Positions 22,781-35,652 of a stretch of DNA of 64,000 nt are shown piece by piece. Each line of letters begins with the position of its first letter. The first letter of the stretch is position 1. Both the position numbers and the translations under genes were made by a program. Source of the DNA: Turnera subulata (Eukaryota > Streptophyta > Magnoliopsida > Malpighiales > Passifloraceae); assembly GCA_028386065.3 (NCBI GenBank), contig JAKUCV010007247.1, forward strand, positions 1 to 64,000. Reading direction: 5' to 3'. The notes beneath the pieces are model-generated. The model was given only the letters and a program-made list of their open reading frames with translations. It ran no database searches and was not told the origin of the DNA.

Positions 22781-22984
22781 GGATGTCAGTGGGGAAGTTA
22801 TTTTGTGAATTCCTGTCGAGTTGTGCTTACTTCTTGTTGTGGCGTTGTGTAACATGAAACATGAGACTGGAAGTGCAGGTTCTACCTTCTTGTTGTGCCT
22901 TCTTACACAGTAGTACTCTTGATTTGGGGTCTCACAGAAAAGCGCATGTTCTGGATCATTCATTCTTCTTATGTTGTGGGCTAG

Positions 22985-23225
22985 TTATGTTTTTTTTCCC
23001 CTTTTCGCTACTGGTGCTGTTATTGTCGCTACTGGTGCTGTTATTGTTATTATTATGTTGCTGTCATTGTTATTCCTTTTTCTCTACTGGTGCTGTCATT
23101 GTTATTATGGTGCTGTCATTGTTATTCCCTTCCTCCTTTAGGAATGAGTTGCTTTTGAGTTTATTTTGAGGCTGTCACTGTTGCTTTTGCAATGCTGTTG
23201 GTGCTGTCATTGTTATTATTATGTG
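22985..23225. repeat. GGTGCTGTCATTGTTATT low-complexity tandem repeat
   Basis: About ten imperfect copies of an 18-24 bp word (GGTGCTGTYATTGTTATTATT) inside CACTA, downstream of the transposase fragment. The leucine-rich open frame here is a by-product. Confidence 0.75.
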
Positions 23226-23639
23226 GATAAGGTGGATTTTGTTAGTATGAAACTTTCTATATGTCTCTCACAAAGCTTCTTAACGGATTGCTGAATTGTA
23301 ATTTCTGTCATTGTAGGTAAATGATGAGCATAGCAGTCCTTCACTCCGGTTGATGGTAGAAAATCATCACATGGCAGCACATGCATCCCGAGCCACCAAG
23401 AAGAAGTTTGAACATTCTTCATTTTGTTAAAGTACTTTTATATAATGAGTATGACAATTAACTCTTTTTGTGTTTATGACTACCTACTAGGAATGCTTAA
23501 ATTCTCATGTTAGGTAGGTATGACTATGAATGCTTGAACTTTTGTCTTATGATTTATATGATTAATGAAATGTTTATTACCTTCTATCAATTTATGTCTA
23601 CTGAATTCCGTAGGATTTGCTATTACGAACTACAACTGA

Positions 23640-24258
23640 AATATAAACTAAAAATTGCCAACCAAATTGCGAGGGGCATTATGAAAATCGGGGGAGCAAA
23701 TTGCGGGGGTTAATACAAAATATGGGGAGCAAATGTCGGGGGTTGAAACTCGAATTGTGGGGGTTAATACGAAATCGAGGGAGCAAATTGCGGGGGTTGA
23801 GCTTCAAATTGCAAGGGGCATCATGAAAATGGGGATCAAATAGCAGGGGTTGAAACTCAAATTGCGAGGGTTAGTAAGAAATGGGGGTATCAAATTGCGG
23901 GTGATGACCTTCAAATTGTGGGGAGGCGTATGAAATTAGGGATCCAATTGCGGGGGTTGAAACCTAAATCGCGGCGGTCAATACCAAAAAGGGCGGTCAA
24001 ATTGCGGGGGTTAAGGTGCCATGGTATGCATCGATATGACGTGAATTTGAGGGGGGTTGGAGGTCATATTACGGGGGGCGATATAAGCCCCGCAAATTAA
24101 TTTTACAATTTGCGGGGGGTGCGACAGAGGTCACCTTAACGACTGCCGCAATTTGTTTGTGGGAGTGGTAGCAGCAAGGGTTTTTTAAACCTCCGTAAAT
24201 TGCAGCAAAGTCAATTTGCGGGGGTCAAAACCTCTGCAATTTTTTCAAAAAAACCTCC
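23640..24258. repeat. CACTA right subterminal repeats
   Basis: More than a dozen direct copies of AAATTGCGGGGGTT with variants (AAATTGTGGGGG, AAATAGCAGGGGTT), spaced about 20-45 bp apart, plus inverted copies toward the terminus. Confidence 0.85.
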
Positions 24259-24283
24259 GCAAATAACAACATTTTTTGTAGTG

Positions 24284-26140
24284 ACTCTCCCACTCGGTGC
24301 TACCGGTCAACAGCCCCACAGTAGTATATTTGTTATCCAGGTACGTTATGTTACCAATTATCAAGTTTGTATAAGTGTTTCTTATGGTCGTATATAGGTT
24401 GTAAGCCATTACAGAGTTTTTCCTTAAACAAAGCCGATAGCTCAAAATATACATGATATTGCAACCAGCACACATCATAAACATGGCAATTCAGCTCATA
24501 AGAAATGCATTGTCAGCCCACAACAATTAACATGGCATTATCAGCTCATAACAATTAACAAGACATCAAGAATATATATACACAATCAGGCACACCACAC
24601 AACCAAAGCATGAATCACGACAAGCTAAAACTTGCATAAGATAGTTGCAGCATAAACCATTTACCAAACTATGTGCCATGCCTATCAACCTGAGTATCGC
24701 AGGCAGTAAAGCATAAAAAGGTTTATATGTCCTCACCTGGGGTATAGAAATTGCCTCGGAAAAATCCGGTACACTGCCTTGCCTCGACATGCCCTATATA
24801 TTAACTCAACATGGTCACTTATATGACAAGCATAGGACATGACACATGTAAACTGGTTATGTGATTAAATCATTATATCGACTTATGCCTTCCAGCCCGA
24901 TTATGTTAGTAAGACGTGAGTCTAGGCCTGTTTACTACCAAGATCAAAGTCTAAGCCCAAAGGTCCAATCACACTTATGGTCCATATCTCCATCATGTCA
25001 CGGGCCTAAGGTTCACAGGCCTAAAGCCCAACTAAGTCCAAAACAATATCCGGGCCTAAAGCACACATCATCAAAACCACCATTAAACTAAAACACGACC
25101 TTGGGCTTAAAGCCCATCTCTTAATTAAATCCAATTAGTCATGTTGCTGATAACATCTCATTACTGGGCCTAGGGTCATTTTTTTCTAACTCCCGTACTA
25201 AAGTTATACCCGAGCCCAAGGTCATCCATCCTACAAAGACTACGCACGTCGGAAGTATTCCGGCCACGTGCCACTCTTTCCCCGCTCACAATTTCCACTA
25301 TACCCAGTTATTCCCGATACATCCATTACCCTTTCAATTAAGTACATGTCATGAGTGTACAACAAAATACACAACATCGAGAAGTACCGTTAATAGCCGA
25401 AGAAGATTCCCAAACTTCGGAATAGTACCCACTCGCCAAAACAGAACCCAACTCGTCGGTTTCTCATCATACCTCGCCGGAAGGTAACCCGAGTCCACTG
25501 GAAAACACACCGATAGCCCGGAAAACACCCCTCCAATGACTTGCCAAACCCAGCAATTCACACACCAAGGCTCAATCAACCAAAACAGCACCAACAATGA
25601 CTAACCATGAACCGAGAAAAAAAAAGAATAGAACACAAAAATGTTACCGGAAACGATTCCGTGTGCAACCGGAACAGATCCGCTCTACCCCAGCCTCGGA
25701 TTCGTCAAGCAACACCAACAAACACTACCTTGCCGCAAGAATCAAACAACAACCCAAGCACCACTAAGCATCGAGCCCAGAACCCAAAACAACCCAATCT
25801 GGGTTAATCTTGCCAACAACAGAACTAGAAGGATAAAGAGAACAAGACTATGGGGTCGGATTCTTATCGGAATCGATGACCAGAGTCAAGAACCTCGAAC
25901 CGAAAGCCACACAATAGCTTGAGTCCGTCATAGGTACCCCTGAACCCGAGCACGACAACTCACTGCCGAAAAAAACATCACAACACCGAGCCACTGCCGA
26001 AGACAACCTGCAACCCGAACCTGGCCTCACCAACACCCATCAGCCGCAGAACAACTCCAAGGTCGACCCGCCATTACAGCACCACCACAATACCACAGCA
26101 ACAACATCCGCCACCACAAGAATCAACACACAACACCCGG
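24284..26140 (-). mobile_element. Z 3' LTR, piece 3
   Basis: It carries the GGGCCTAAAGCCC words (about 25001-25172) and a stretch at 25550-26140 that matches 51430-51860 of the 5' LTR of Z and parts of 1-900. It breaks at ACACCCGG (26140), where X is inserted; the undisrupted sequence is seen at 51845-51865 (ACACCCGATTAAAAACCC). Open frames in it are not conserved between copies. Confidence 0.8.
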
Positions 26141-27743
26141 TGTCAGTACCCGACCCAAAATCACTTGGGCCTATTCACCTAATCCTTTGACCTTCTTCTT
26201 CGGGTCAATCGCATGACATTGGAGTCGCCACCCAAATTTTATTAAGGACAAAACTTGGGAAAAACCTTCATGTGACTCCTTTAGGCTACATGGTCATGGC
26301 GAACCAAAGTCATGGGATCGGGGTTCATCACAGTTGGAAAGGTGGTAGGCACCCATCCATGTTGGGTCGAGACTATGTGCAATTGCAAAATGCAAGTGTG
26401 CCTTGTGCAAGTGTGCAAGTGTGAAAAATAAAAGAATGGGGGGAGGGGGGGAGAAGAAGAATTGGCTTGCATCTCGTTGTAAAACCGAGACTATTTACGT
26501 ACCCGGGGTCAAAGCCACGTAGTTCTAAACATGGCACAAATCGGCCACTTACATCATCAAAAGCATCAGCATATAATCAACAAAGATCAATCAAAAGAAG
26601 GTTTAGTGTTACCTCTTGTAGCCCTCCTCTAGCTCCTTGTAATGGGTTGAGTTCTATACCCAACTTCTTTCCACTTCTAAGCTCAATGGTTGTTCCCCTT
26701 CTTGACTCTTCCTTGCTGGACTACTGTTGATGCCTCCCAAAAAATTTCTCCTGAGTTTCTGCCTATGAATGTATCCATCGACTTGGAGAGGTAGAGTTTC
26801 TCCAAGCACTCAAGGCTTATGGGTGTATATGTGAGGAAAATTGTGTGTCCTCTAAAATGTGTGTGAGGGGTCCTATTTATAGTGTTCTACGAAGCCTAGG
26901 GGCGTGGATCTGCTTAATGGTGAATATTATGCCTGAAAATCTGGTCCAAAACCGCGTAGGATCGAATTAGAAACAAAATCGGAGAAAATCGGGGGTTCTG
27001 GGCACCTATGACCGTTGCTTCCAGCGGTCATCCTTTGGATGACCACCAGTACTGCGGTCATGTGAGAATGACCGCCAGCACCTTGCGGTCATCGCGAGAG
27101 GACCGCCGGTCACCCCACGTATCACTCGTTCTTTCCTTTTTTGGACCCCCAATCCCCTTAATTCAGCTCTAATTTGATCCTACCGCGTAATTAACCCCTA
27201 ATCAACCCAGAATAAGTTAATTACTTGATCACCACTCCCTAAATCATTCTAAGACAGATTGATTACACATTGACACCCATTTTAAGCATAATCATACCAA
27301 AAACAACATTTCCACATAAATGATGATTTAGTTCTGATTTTTCACGAAAATTAAAGCTAAAATTAGCCTGTAAGAAATGTGTTAATAAGCTGGATAAACT
27401 TTGGAGAATTCATTAACCTGGACCCTAAAACCCATTTCTAACCCAAAAATAAATCATCTCAATATAGTGGGGTTAAAAACAACTAAAAGAGCCCAAGCAA
27501 TGAAATTAAATGTATTTTAATATAAATAAACCTTATTATATATTTTACCTACGATTAAATCATCTCATTAATCCTAAGGTTTAAATGCACAAAGGTTTAG
27601 ATTATCAAAATACATTTACTCTACTAAATTACATTCTTATCATGCCTTAACTCAAAATCAAATCATCTCATTAACCTCAAGTTTAAGCTTGTTTGGAATC
27701 TAATTTTAGTAAAATATTCATAGGTCAAATTTGGGTGTTTGCA
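26141..27743 (-). mobile_element. X 3' LTR
   Basis: 1603 bp. TATA box (minus strand) at 26873-26882. Upstream of it lie four GACCGC/GCGGTC inverted words at 27008-27115. The region 26141-26480 (ACCCAAAATCACTTGGGCC..) is the U5 end. Confidence 0.85.
26873..26882 (-). promoter_or_regulatory. TATA box of X 3' LTR
   Basis: The minus strand reads TATAAATAGG; it is identical in the 5' LTR (46613-46622) and in X2 (3303-3312). Confidence 0.7.
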
Positions 27744-27760
27744 GATGCCCCTTGTTGATG
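27744..27760 (-). other. X polypurine tract
   Basis: The minus strand reads CATCAACAAGGGGCATC directly before the LTR start TGCAAACACCC. Confidence 0.7.
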
Positions 27761-28980
27761 AGTCTTTATAGATTAAAGACGAAACAACGCAAGAAAAGAA
27801 CAACCAAATTTGAATGATAGATGTGTGGTGTGTGCAAAGTTTCGGACCATCCCACGCTCCTCTTTAGGAATCATCTCATCCTGAAGTTTTGAGGGACTGG
27901 CCGTCAGATTTCGGGAATCATCTCATCCTAGGTTTTCGGGTTTCATCTCATCCCGAGGCGATAGAATCATCTCATCTATCGGGTCGTTGACAAGGAATCA
28001 TCTCATCCTTGTCGGCTTGATTCTGTTCGGGAATCATCTCATCCCAAGCTATGGTTTCCGAGAATCATCTCATCCTAGGGTATGCGAGAATCGGGTTCTC
28101 AGCTTTGATTTGTTGGGTACTAGGTACACGGCTTTTGTCTTGTATGTCTCAAGGTTTGGTCATCTTGGTTTTGCAAGGGCTGGGCATTTTGGGAAAAACC
28201 GGGTCCTTGGCATTTGGCTGGGTTGACTGGTTCTCTCAAGGTGCAAGGACTGGGTCTTTGGCTTTTGACTGGACTCCCTCATCTCTTAGGTCTGTAAAGA
28301 CTGAGTTATCGGCTTTTGGCTGGATTCCCTCATCATTTTTTTGGTTGAGTTCACTCTTCTCTGGTTTCTCTGACGTCTGGGTCTACTCTCAAGGTTTTCT
28401 CCTATCTCACTGTTTGCAGGTGCTGGGTCCCGGCTTTGTGTCTTAAAGTCTGCGGGAGCTTGGTCCCGGCTTTTGGTTTGTTTGAATCGTAGTCTCCCTC
28501 ATATCAGGTTGGCTTCGTTTCTCCCTAGGTTTTCCTTCATCTAGGCTTTCTCGCCTTTGGGTATATCACAGCTAGAAGCCATCTCATGGTCTAGTTGCCT
28601 CACTTCTGGGTCCTCACATTCCCGGGTTTGGGTTGGATGTGTTTCTGGGATCATCTTAATGTTTCTGGTTCCCTCATGATCTTATGGGTTCGGAAAAGTT
28701 GTAGCCTCACAGCCAGACAGTCTGGATCCCATGCCCCTTGTGTTAGTCAATTGGGTTTGAAGAAAATGGAGACGTGTCATGCCCCTTGAGATATACAAAT
28801 CGAAAGCAGATGCCCCTGGTATCTCATCATGATTTTGGAGAATTAGCGTGCCCCTGGTGCAAGTTCATCAAAACAAATAGGGACAGTTTCCCCAACCCCG
28901 GATTGCCAAAGAATTAAGACCATTCAATTCAATCAATGTATCTCATTATTTGGGACACAAAAATATGCATACAGGGTCTT
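27761..28980 (-). other. X 3' untranslated stretch with GGATGAGATGATTC repeats
   Basis: Between 27870 and 28080 the word GAATCATCTCATCC recurs about eight times, related to the 84-bp array of X2. From 28080 to 28800 shorter GTGCTGGGT/GGCTTTTGGC words recur. Open frames here are short, hydrophobic and repetitive and I do not regard them as genes. Confidence 0.65.
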
Positions 28981-29289
28981 TCCTTGGAGGAAAGACCGTT
29001 CCGGGGCGCGGGGCCTGCAAAAATTGAGGACAGGTTCAACACAGGTTGCGGCGGTCATGCAGTGCAGCCCGCCCAAGCCTGGCATTAATGTGAGGATGAC
29101 TGCCAAGGCTGGGCGGTTGACCCGCTATAACCGCCTGCCCACTGGTGGGTTTAAAACCCCCATCCTCCCCTCTCTCTCCTTTTATTCCATTCAAAACACC
29201 CCCAAACCCCAAAAACCTCCTGATTTTCTCTTCTCCTTCTACCCTCAAAACGCTCTGGAATCCTCCCCAAACTCATCTACCCGTCATCC

Positions 29290-32200
29290 ATGGCATCATC
29301 ATCGTCCAATCTTTCCAAATCGAGGGAAGAAACTGTGAGGAAATACCGCCCAAAATCCGACCCAGAGGAGAATCCAAGCTTGTTGAAATCTCCTAGTAGA
29401 CACATCTCCTTCCAACTCCACAAGGTTCAAGTAAGTGGTTTCTAAACCAAAAACTCCTTGAATTTAGACTTTGATTGATTTTCAAGTTTATGCCCATATG
29501 CCCTTTGATTTTGAATTTGTGTGATGCATGTTGTGTTTGGATGCTTGAAAATTCCCCTAGGATGTCTAGAATGCTTTTCCCTATATTTATTTCATGGATA
29601 AAACACAAAAAAGCATGCATTGACGTTTTATCCCAATTGGGGGTTTAGGGTTCTTTGGCGAAATTTGGGGATTCTGAATGATTCTGATGTTGTTTTGATA
29701 TTGCGAGTGTGTAGAATTGATGTTGGGTAACTGGGGTATTAATGGGCTTGTCCCAATTTTGGCCAATTTTGAATTTCGCCGGGGCAGACTTTTGTGATTT
29801 TCTTGTGTTTTGACTCGTAAATAAAACTGCGCTATGGTGTTGGGATGCATGATATAAGTGTGTAATCCCATCCCCATGATGCATTTCTTGATATATGCGG
29901 TCTTGGTTTGATCTTGGTGAACCCGAGTCGGCATGAGTATTGACTTCTTTTGGTGCATCTACACAGGATTTGAAGGATAGGCAACAAAATCATTGTAAGT
30001 AACCGGGCATGCAACCATAGAAACAATATGCGCAGCGGAAAAACTCGGAACTCATGGAGGATCCAGGTGAAACAGAGTAAACCGAATAACAAAATTTTCG
30101 TACCTGGTTTAGTTGAGATCTTTCACTCAACTGATGATACGAATCAGCAAGAACCGAACAGAAATACGACTCCTCTACGGTATCCACACGAACCGTTGAT
30201 GACTTCTAGCAATCGTTTCACGATCACTAACTCGAGCACTCTCGAACCGCAGTGCTAGCTGCAGAATTTCCGAGAGCAAAAGAGCCTATAGTGTTTTTCT
30301 CACAACTTTTGTGTATGTGCTTGTGTGTTGAGCTCTCATAATCTGCTCATCCTACACACTTTTACATATATCACATATATGTTTACATGTTAGTTAATAT
30401 AGAAAATGGCCAACCAATCATACATACATCTTATCATGCATAATTGTGTTTTCCATTATCTATACTTTAGTCACAATTATCTACATGATCATGTCTCCAC
30501 TAACTCAATTATATATATCAACATATATATAAAACAACACATCCTTTCATGCCTTTAGGACAATAATTCAGGTTCAATAATTCTGGTAATTATTGAACCA
30601 AACCAACCCAAACAACCCGGTCCAACCATGGTCTAACCACTAGCTCAAATACCTGGTCGAACCACGGCCCAACCATGGTTTAACCACCAGCTCGAATCAA
30701 CAGTTCTAAGTGTGTGACCCTGTAGGCACTTGTAACGTTTGGCAATAATTGTAAACTCATTTACAATTATAAACAATGAGTGGAGTCTAGTAACACATCA
30801 TTGCTACCCAAACGACAAGATCAGTACTGATTCATCATGCCTCGGAAACATGTCATTATCCTTTCGTCACATTATCAAGATTAAACACGAGACATGGAAT
30901 AAGTCAATCTCGTATATGTTTAATCTAAGTTTCTTGATCCGCGAGAAAATTGTGTAAAACGGATACTAATGATATTACCATATCACATAATCCGAGCATG
31001 GCCATGCATTTACAGTTCAACTCTATCAAGAGGCCCATCTGATAATATACCCGTTATAAGGGTTGGACGAATCCCATCTTGATTATACAAAACCCACTAC
31101 ACATTATTTCTTATACCCAATAACTACACTAAGGTGTACTCACTTACGAATAGCCAAGAGTAATATCAAAGTATATGACTCACATGTTGGGAACCTTGAT
31201 GATCTCAGGTCTAAGGACAATACATATAAGAACCACTAAAAACAATCATATAACGTTCCATGTAGTGTTCTTATGTCGGGTCAGTCTAGACCACAAGTTC
31301 TCTAACTTGTACCCGTATGTAGAATTCATATCTCATATAATTCTCAATATACGCTAGTCTTAATTTATTATTACAACCCATCCATAATAATAATCGACTA
31401 GGGACATTTTAAGAATATGAGATATTCTAGGGTTATAAATATGTGCAAGCGTAAATCACATAAACATATTTATTGGAATAACCTTAATGTATATACATGA
31501 CTATATACAATCATCCAATGATTGGCTTTTGGGCATATTACACTAACAATCATGCCAGGGCTATTGCCTGTCATCTCATCCTTGAACATGTGAGGAAGGA
31601 CAGGCCTGTTCGAAAAATTATCGAGAGGGTCGGGTTGTGGGACTTCTTTTGCACTTTCCGAGGGGACAGAGTTTACCTTCAAGCTGTACCAACGTTGGGT
31701 GAGAGATGGTGGGATACCACTAATACTTTCCACCTTGCTTGTGGTGAGATGACAATGACCCCCTCAGATTTCACTCACATCATTGGGTTATTATTCCAAG
31801 GTGATCCAGTCATCTTTGATCAGCAGCTAGGCCTCGATCGTTTTCAGGAGTTGGTGGGACTTGCCCCTGATTGTGTCCGCACATGTGAGCTGTCTCCTAC
31901 ATGGCTGCAGAATGCTTTATTGGATCCTCAGTATTCTAGGACGGCTGAGCAGAGAGCCCGGGGCTTGATATTGGTGAGCATGAGTAGGTCTATTTTTGCT
32001 TCTGCCAGTGATCGGGTTCGATGTGATTTATTGGCGTCGCTTGTCCACCTAGACAGGCAGCGGATTGATTGGGCTTCGGCGGGTTTTGCGAATGCCTACC
32101 GAGAGATGTGCAACTTTTCCCGGGTTGCTGCCAAGCATTTCTACAATTCGGCTTGGATTTGGGAGGTATGCCTTTTGCCCTTGTCCCCTTTTGTCATACT

Positions 32201-33394
32201 TGTTTGCTTTTCCTTCTCCCTATTTACCCGAACAATCTTGGTAAGTGTGGGGTAAAGAGTACCTTGGACTGTCTGCTCCGAAGCTGCCTGCTGGGGAGAA
32301 GGCATGGCCTGTTTCCCTCCATTGGGGCTCTCCGAGTCGCGGGACCAGGAGTAACGCCCATGACCGAGTACAGGCCTATCGTCACATAGATAGTGTTGCC
32401 ATGTCGGTCAAGGTATCTTTTCTTTCCTACCTTTTGTTTCCCGAAAATTCTCTTTTGATAGCGTTTTCTTACTGGACATTTGTTGGCAGGTCCAGTTTTC
32501 CCCTTTTGCGGCTTACCAGGACATATTAGAGAGGATTGACTCCATGACCCTAGTGATGGATGATTGTTGATACTTGATAGGGTACCCAGATATGAGGGTG
32601 TGGTACCTCAGAGATCGTGTATGTGTATAGACCATAAAGACACCATGTATGCCACCCCGACCCACCGATCTCTATGCGGGACATTAACAAATGGGGTGAG
32701 GCCCCAGAAGGTGACCGCTTGGATTGGAATGTTGATGACTTGGCCTTCCCAGGCGACTATTCTTCCTTTATCAGTGAATTTTTGTTGCCTCCCTTGACTA
32801 CCCCGAGGCAGGTGGGTCGGTGGCTAGCACTTGTCCTTCTCGAAAAAGTTCTGCCTTGCGGAGGAGGAAGGACACCGGGGTGTCTTCTTCTACGTCTGGT
32901 CCCGTTCTCCCGGCCTGTGATGCTGACTTTGAATCTTTTGATGATTCATATAGGCGTTGTCGGGTGCCCCTTTTGAAGCATCTCCCTCCTGATTTTCCAC
33001 CATTCCCAGCTGATATTACTATGGTATCTTATAAATCACTATCCCCACATGTCTCCTCCCTTCTCTTATATCTTGACTGATCTTCTCCATATAAAATAGG
33101 TTCCGGCTACCCGAGGCTTCCCGATTATGGACATTGCTTGGACGGGCCAAGGCGACCCTGACGGCCCAAGCTATATGGATACGAGAGTTGACTTCCTGTG
33201 TTAGGGAAGGGGGATGTGCCCGCCCTGTGCCATTACCTCGAGATCCTCGTCCTACCAGACCGTTGGTACCCCCCTCTGCCCCTCAGTCAATTCCTCATCC
33301 ACCTGACCCCACCTCAGGTATTTTGAGGATACCATCCCAGAGTGTACTCACCGAGTCTGCCAGCCTCGGAGCAAGAAGAGACGATCTTGATTGA
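29290..33394 (+). pseudogene. Plant mobile domain (PMD) protein ORF, antisense in X, disrupted
   Basis: Exon 1 (29290-29430, MASSSSNLSKSREETVRKY..) ends at a GTAAGT donor. Exon 2 starts after an ACACAG acceptor at 29967 and, skipping solo LTR A plus the duplicated target (29994-31553), runs in frame to about 32165. It carries the PMD core (PF10536): RVGLWDFF, WWDTTNTFHLACGEMTMTP, DFTHIIGLLFQG, then ..SWL-like and ARGLILVSMSRSIF blocks and the FANAYREMCNFSRVAAKHF block. Further exons (about 32239-32412 with WGKEYLGL.., from 32490 with VQFSPFAAYQDI..) fit GT..AG introns but contain stops (32567) and a frame mismatch at the exon 2/3 join. PMD proteins act in silencing and genome integrity in plants, and PMD ORFs are known in transposons. 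Lying antisense between the 3' LTR and the pol position of X, it fits the antisense extra ORF reported for Tat-lineage elements. Confidence 0.8.
29994..31548 (-). mobile_element. Solo LTR A (probably copia)
   Basis: TGTAAGTAACC..ATTACACTAACA, 1555 bp, with a perfect 5-bp TSD ATCAT (29989-29993, 31549-31553). It matches solo LTR B in the opposite orientation (TGTTAGTAATATGTCC at 38653). No primer site, polypurine tract or coding region is attached. It interrupts exon 2 of the PMD ORF; without it the codons ..QQNH/ARAIA.. rejoin in frame. The short open frames in it are not conserved in B. Confidence 0.92.
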
Positions 33395-33583
33395 TGCATG
33401 TATGCCCTATTTCCTTGATGGGTGTACTTTGATGGACTACTCCTTCTTTTGTATGCATGTGTGCGTGTCCTAGATTCTGACTTAAGTACTTGGATGGGAT
33501 TACTCTTTGAGAATGCATGTTTATTTCTCCAATTCTTGAGATGCGACCACGTACGCAATTTCGAAAACTATCGAAACATGCAC

Positions 33584-35652
33584 TGATAGGGGTCCTGCAA
33601 GTGCACAGGGTTGTTGTAGTACTATCAAGGTCGTATCCACAGGGACTGGGTTGAGCCTGTTACTTTCAATTAGACAATTTAGGCTAAGAAAAACAAATAG
33701 AAGTGGAGTTGAGTAAATGCTAGTTGAAATATAAACAAAGCAATAAAATAAAGCAGCAGTAGTGTTGAAGTACGAAAAGATCAGATTTGGTGAAGTCTTA
33801 GGCATCTGGGGTTCACATGTCCTGTTTCATGCTCAACAGCCTCACAACGGGCTGAGCCTGTTTGACGGCCTGTGTTTAATAAGATGTCTTGAAGGGGCTC
33901 CCAACCTAATGTACTACCAACAGCTTTCGATCTTATTGATAGTTCCCTATACTTCCGTCTACCCCCTGTCACTAGAATAGACGTCCACTTAGAGGTGAAC
34001 TTTGGTGTTGGGGCATGTTTTCCCACAGTCTCTTCCTATCTTCTTTCAAAAGGCTAAGGAGTGAAGGTTGACTATTGTTGGTCTAGCTTACTTGGCTTCT
34101 CCTTTCGGTGCTTCACCAAGCTGCTACTAGAATAAAAATAGGCTACTCAATAATCAATCAAGAATCAGATAAAAAGTGGTGTCATTCTTCTTGACTGTGC
34201 CGCAACAGGCTGAGCCAGAGCTAAGCCTATGACTGAGCCTGTGGCTGGGCCTCTCGAGAACACAAAGTAAATTACACAGATCAGTTCTTGCAGGCGCTCT
34301 CAACCTATACTGAAACCATTTGTTTTCACTCACAAGTTCCTCCCAAGATTCTCACTCATCCTAATGTTTTCGCATCAGTCAAACCAAGGGGATTAAGATA
34401 GGGTGTTGGGGGAAATTCCTCAATTAATTCCTAACTTCTGCCAAAAGCTAGAAACTAAGGGATGGTTGTTGTGGTTCCAGTAACTATGGCTTCTCCTTTC
34501 GGTCCTTCACCTAGCTACCTATGATCGTGCAAGGGTTTGGTCAGAACTCAAACATGGAGCAAGTTTGCAACAACCAAAACAAGAAAAATGGGTTAAGAAC
34601 ATAAGATGAGTAATTTATTGCAATAAGAACAGAAACATGCTTCATCTCTTGAACCTAAGAGGGTAATTCATGCTCAGAATTACAGAAACAAAAGGGGGTA
34701 AAGGATAGCATGATGTTTGGAACAATCTGGAGGTTAGGGATAACACGATTTCTGCCCAGAAAAAGGTGCAGAATCGTGTTTCCCCTTGAACCCTTTGTTC
34801 CAGAACTTCTGCAAGTTTTATGGGTGTTTGATCGATGGGTTTTTGATGCTTAGTTCATCCTTTCTTCTTCTTATTTATAGGCATGGATCCTCTTCTTCTC
34901 TCTTCTCCCACTTTCTGAAAGGTATGGGAGTTGGGCAAGTTGAGTTTCAGCTGCCCTTCTTGCTCCTCGAGATAAGGTACCGTGGGAGGCGTGCCGATAG
35001 GGTGAGTTCTACAAATCTACAGATTTTAGAAGACTTAAGGGATGATAATAGTTCTTCAATTGTAATGTTCCTTGGGTGTGATGATTTTCCCCTTTTTCCC
35101 ATGCCTAAAGTCTTCTGAAACGTTCAGGTTATGATTGCAGAGTTGAAAGTTTCGCAAGTGGTGAAGCTCTACAAGTGGCTGAGTTTTAAATTCATTTTTT
35201 TGCTTTTCTGGTCATCTGTAGATTCCACAGGTTGAGCCTGTGCTGGGCCTGTGCCTGAGGCTGTGTGCAATTTCTTCCCATTCTTCTCTGCAATTGAATT
35301 TAACTCCTCTTATGATTGATATAGTGTCATGATGGCTTTGTGGATCAAGACAATGGTGTTGAAATCCAGTGGATAACTTGTGGTTGGAGAGGGATTTGTG
35401 GCCTTTTACTGATTCTGGACTGAACAACAGGCTCGAAACAGACTCATGTTGTGCCAGAGGCTGTTTCTTTGACTTCACCAATAAAATATCCGAAATCCTT
35501 CGAAATGCACCTGGAATCACTAATCATATAGTAAGGGATGGAATTTAAGGGAATATGATGAAATAATGCAAAGCAAGGCATATTGTGATGATAAGTTGAG
35601 AGTAAATATATCTAAAATCATGCCTAAAACTATGCATATTTCATGTGCATCA
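33584..35652 (-). mobile_element. Y 3' LTR
   Basis: TGATAGGGG.. to ..CATGTGCATCA, 2069 bp, aligning along its length with 40654-42738 with scattered substitutions and small indels. Its open frames are shadows shared by both LTRs. Confidence 0.9.

Larger units (their letters stand above)
19617..24283 (+). mobile_element. CACTA (En/Spm) DNA transposon, internally deleted
   Basis: Termini CACTACAAAAAA (19617) and TTTTTTGTAGTG (24283) are inverted repeats, flanked by a perfect 3-bp TSD ACT (19614-19616, 24284-24286), the hallmark of CACTA. The 4.67-kb element has subterminal repeats at both ends and only the N-terminal part of a TNP2 transposase (21918-22780). The catalytic part is absent, so it would depend on transposase supplied elsewhere. 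It sits in the 3' LTR of Z, 153 bp from the SIRE-like copy. Confidence 0.92.

Noticed and set aside
22403..22963. 186-codon minus-strand frame
   Set aside because: Antisense shadow of the TNP2 fragment of CACTA.
28051..28446. 131-codon Leu/Gly-rich frame
   Set aside because: It lies in the repetitive 3' untranslated part of X, made of recurring GTGCTGGGT and GGCTTTTGGC words.
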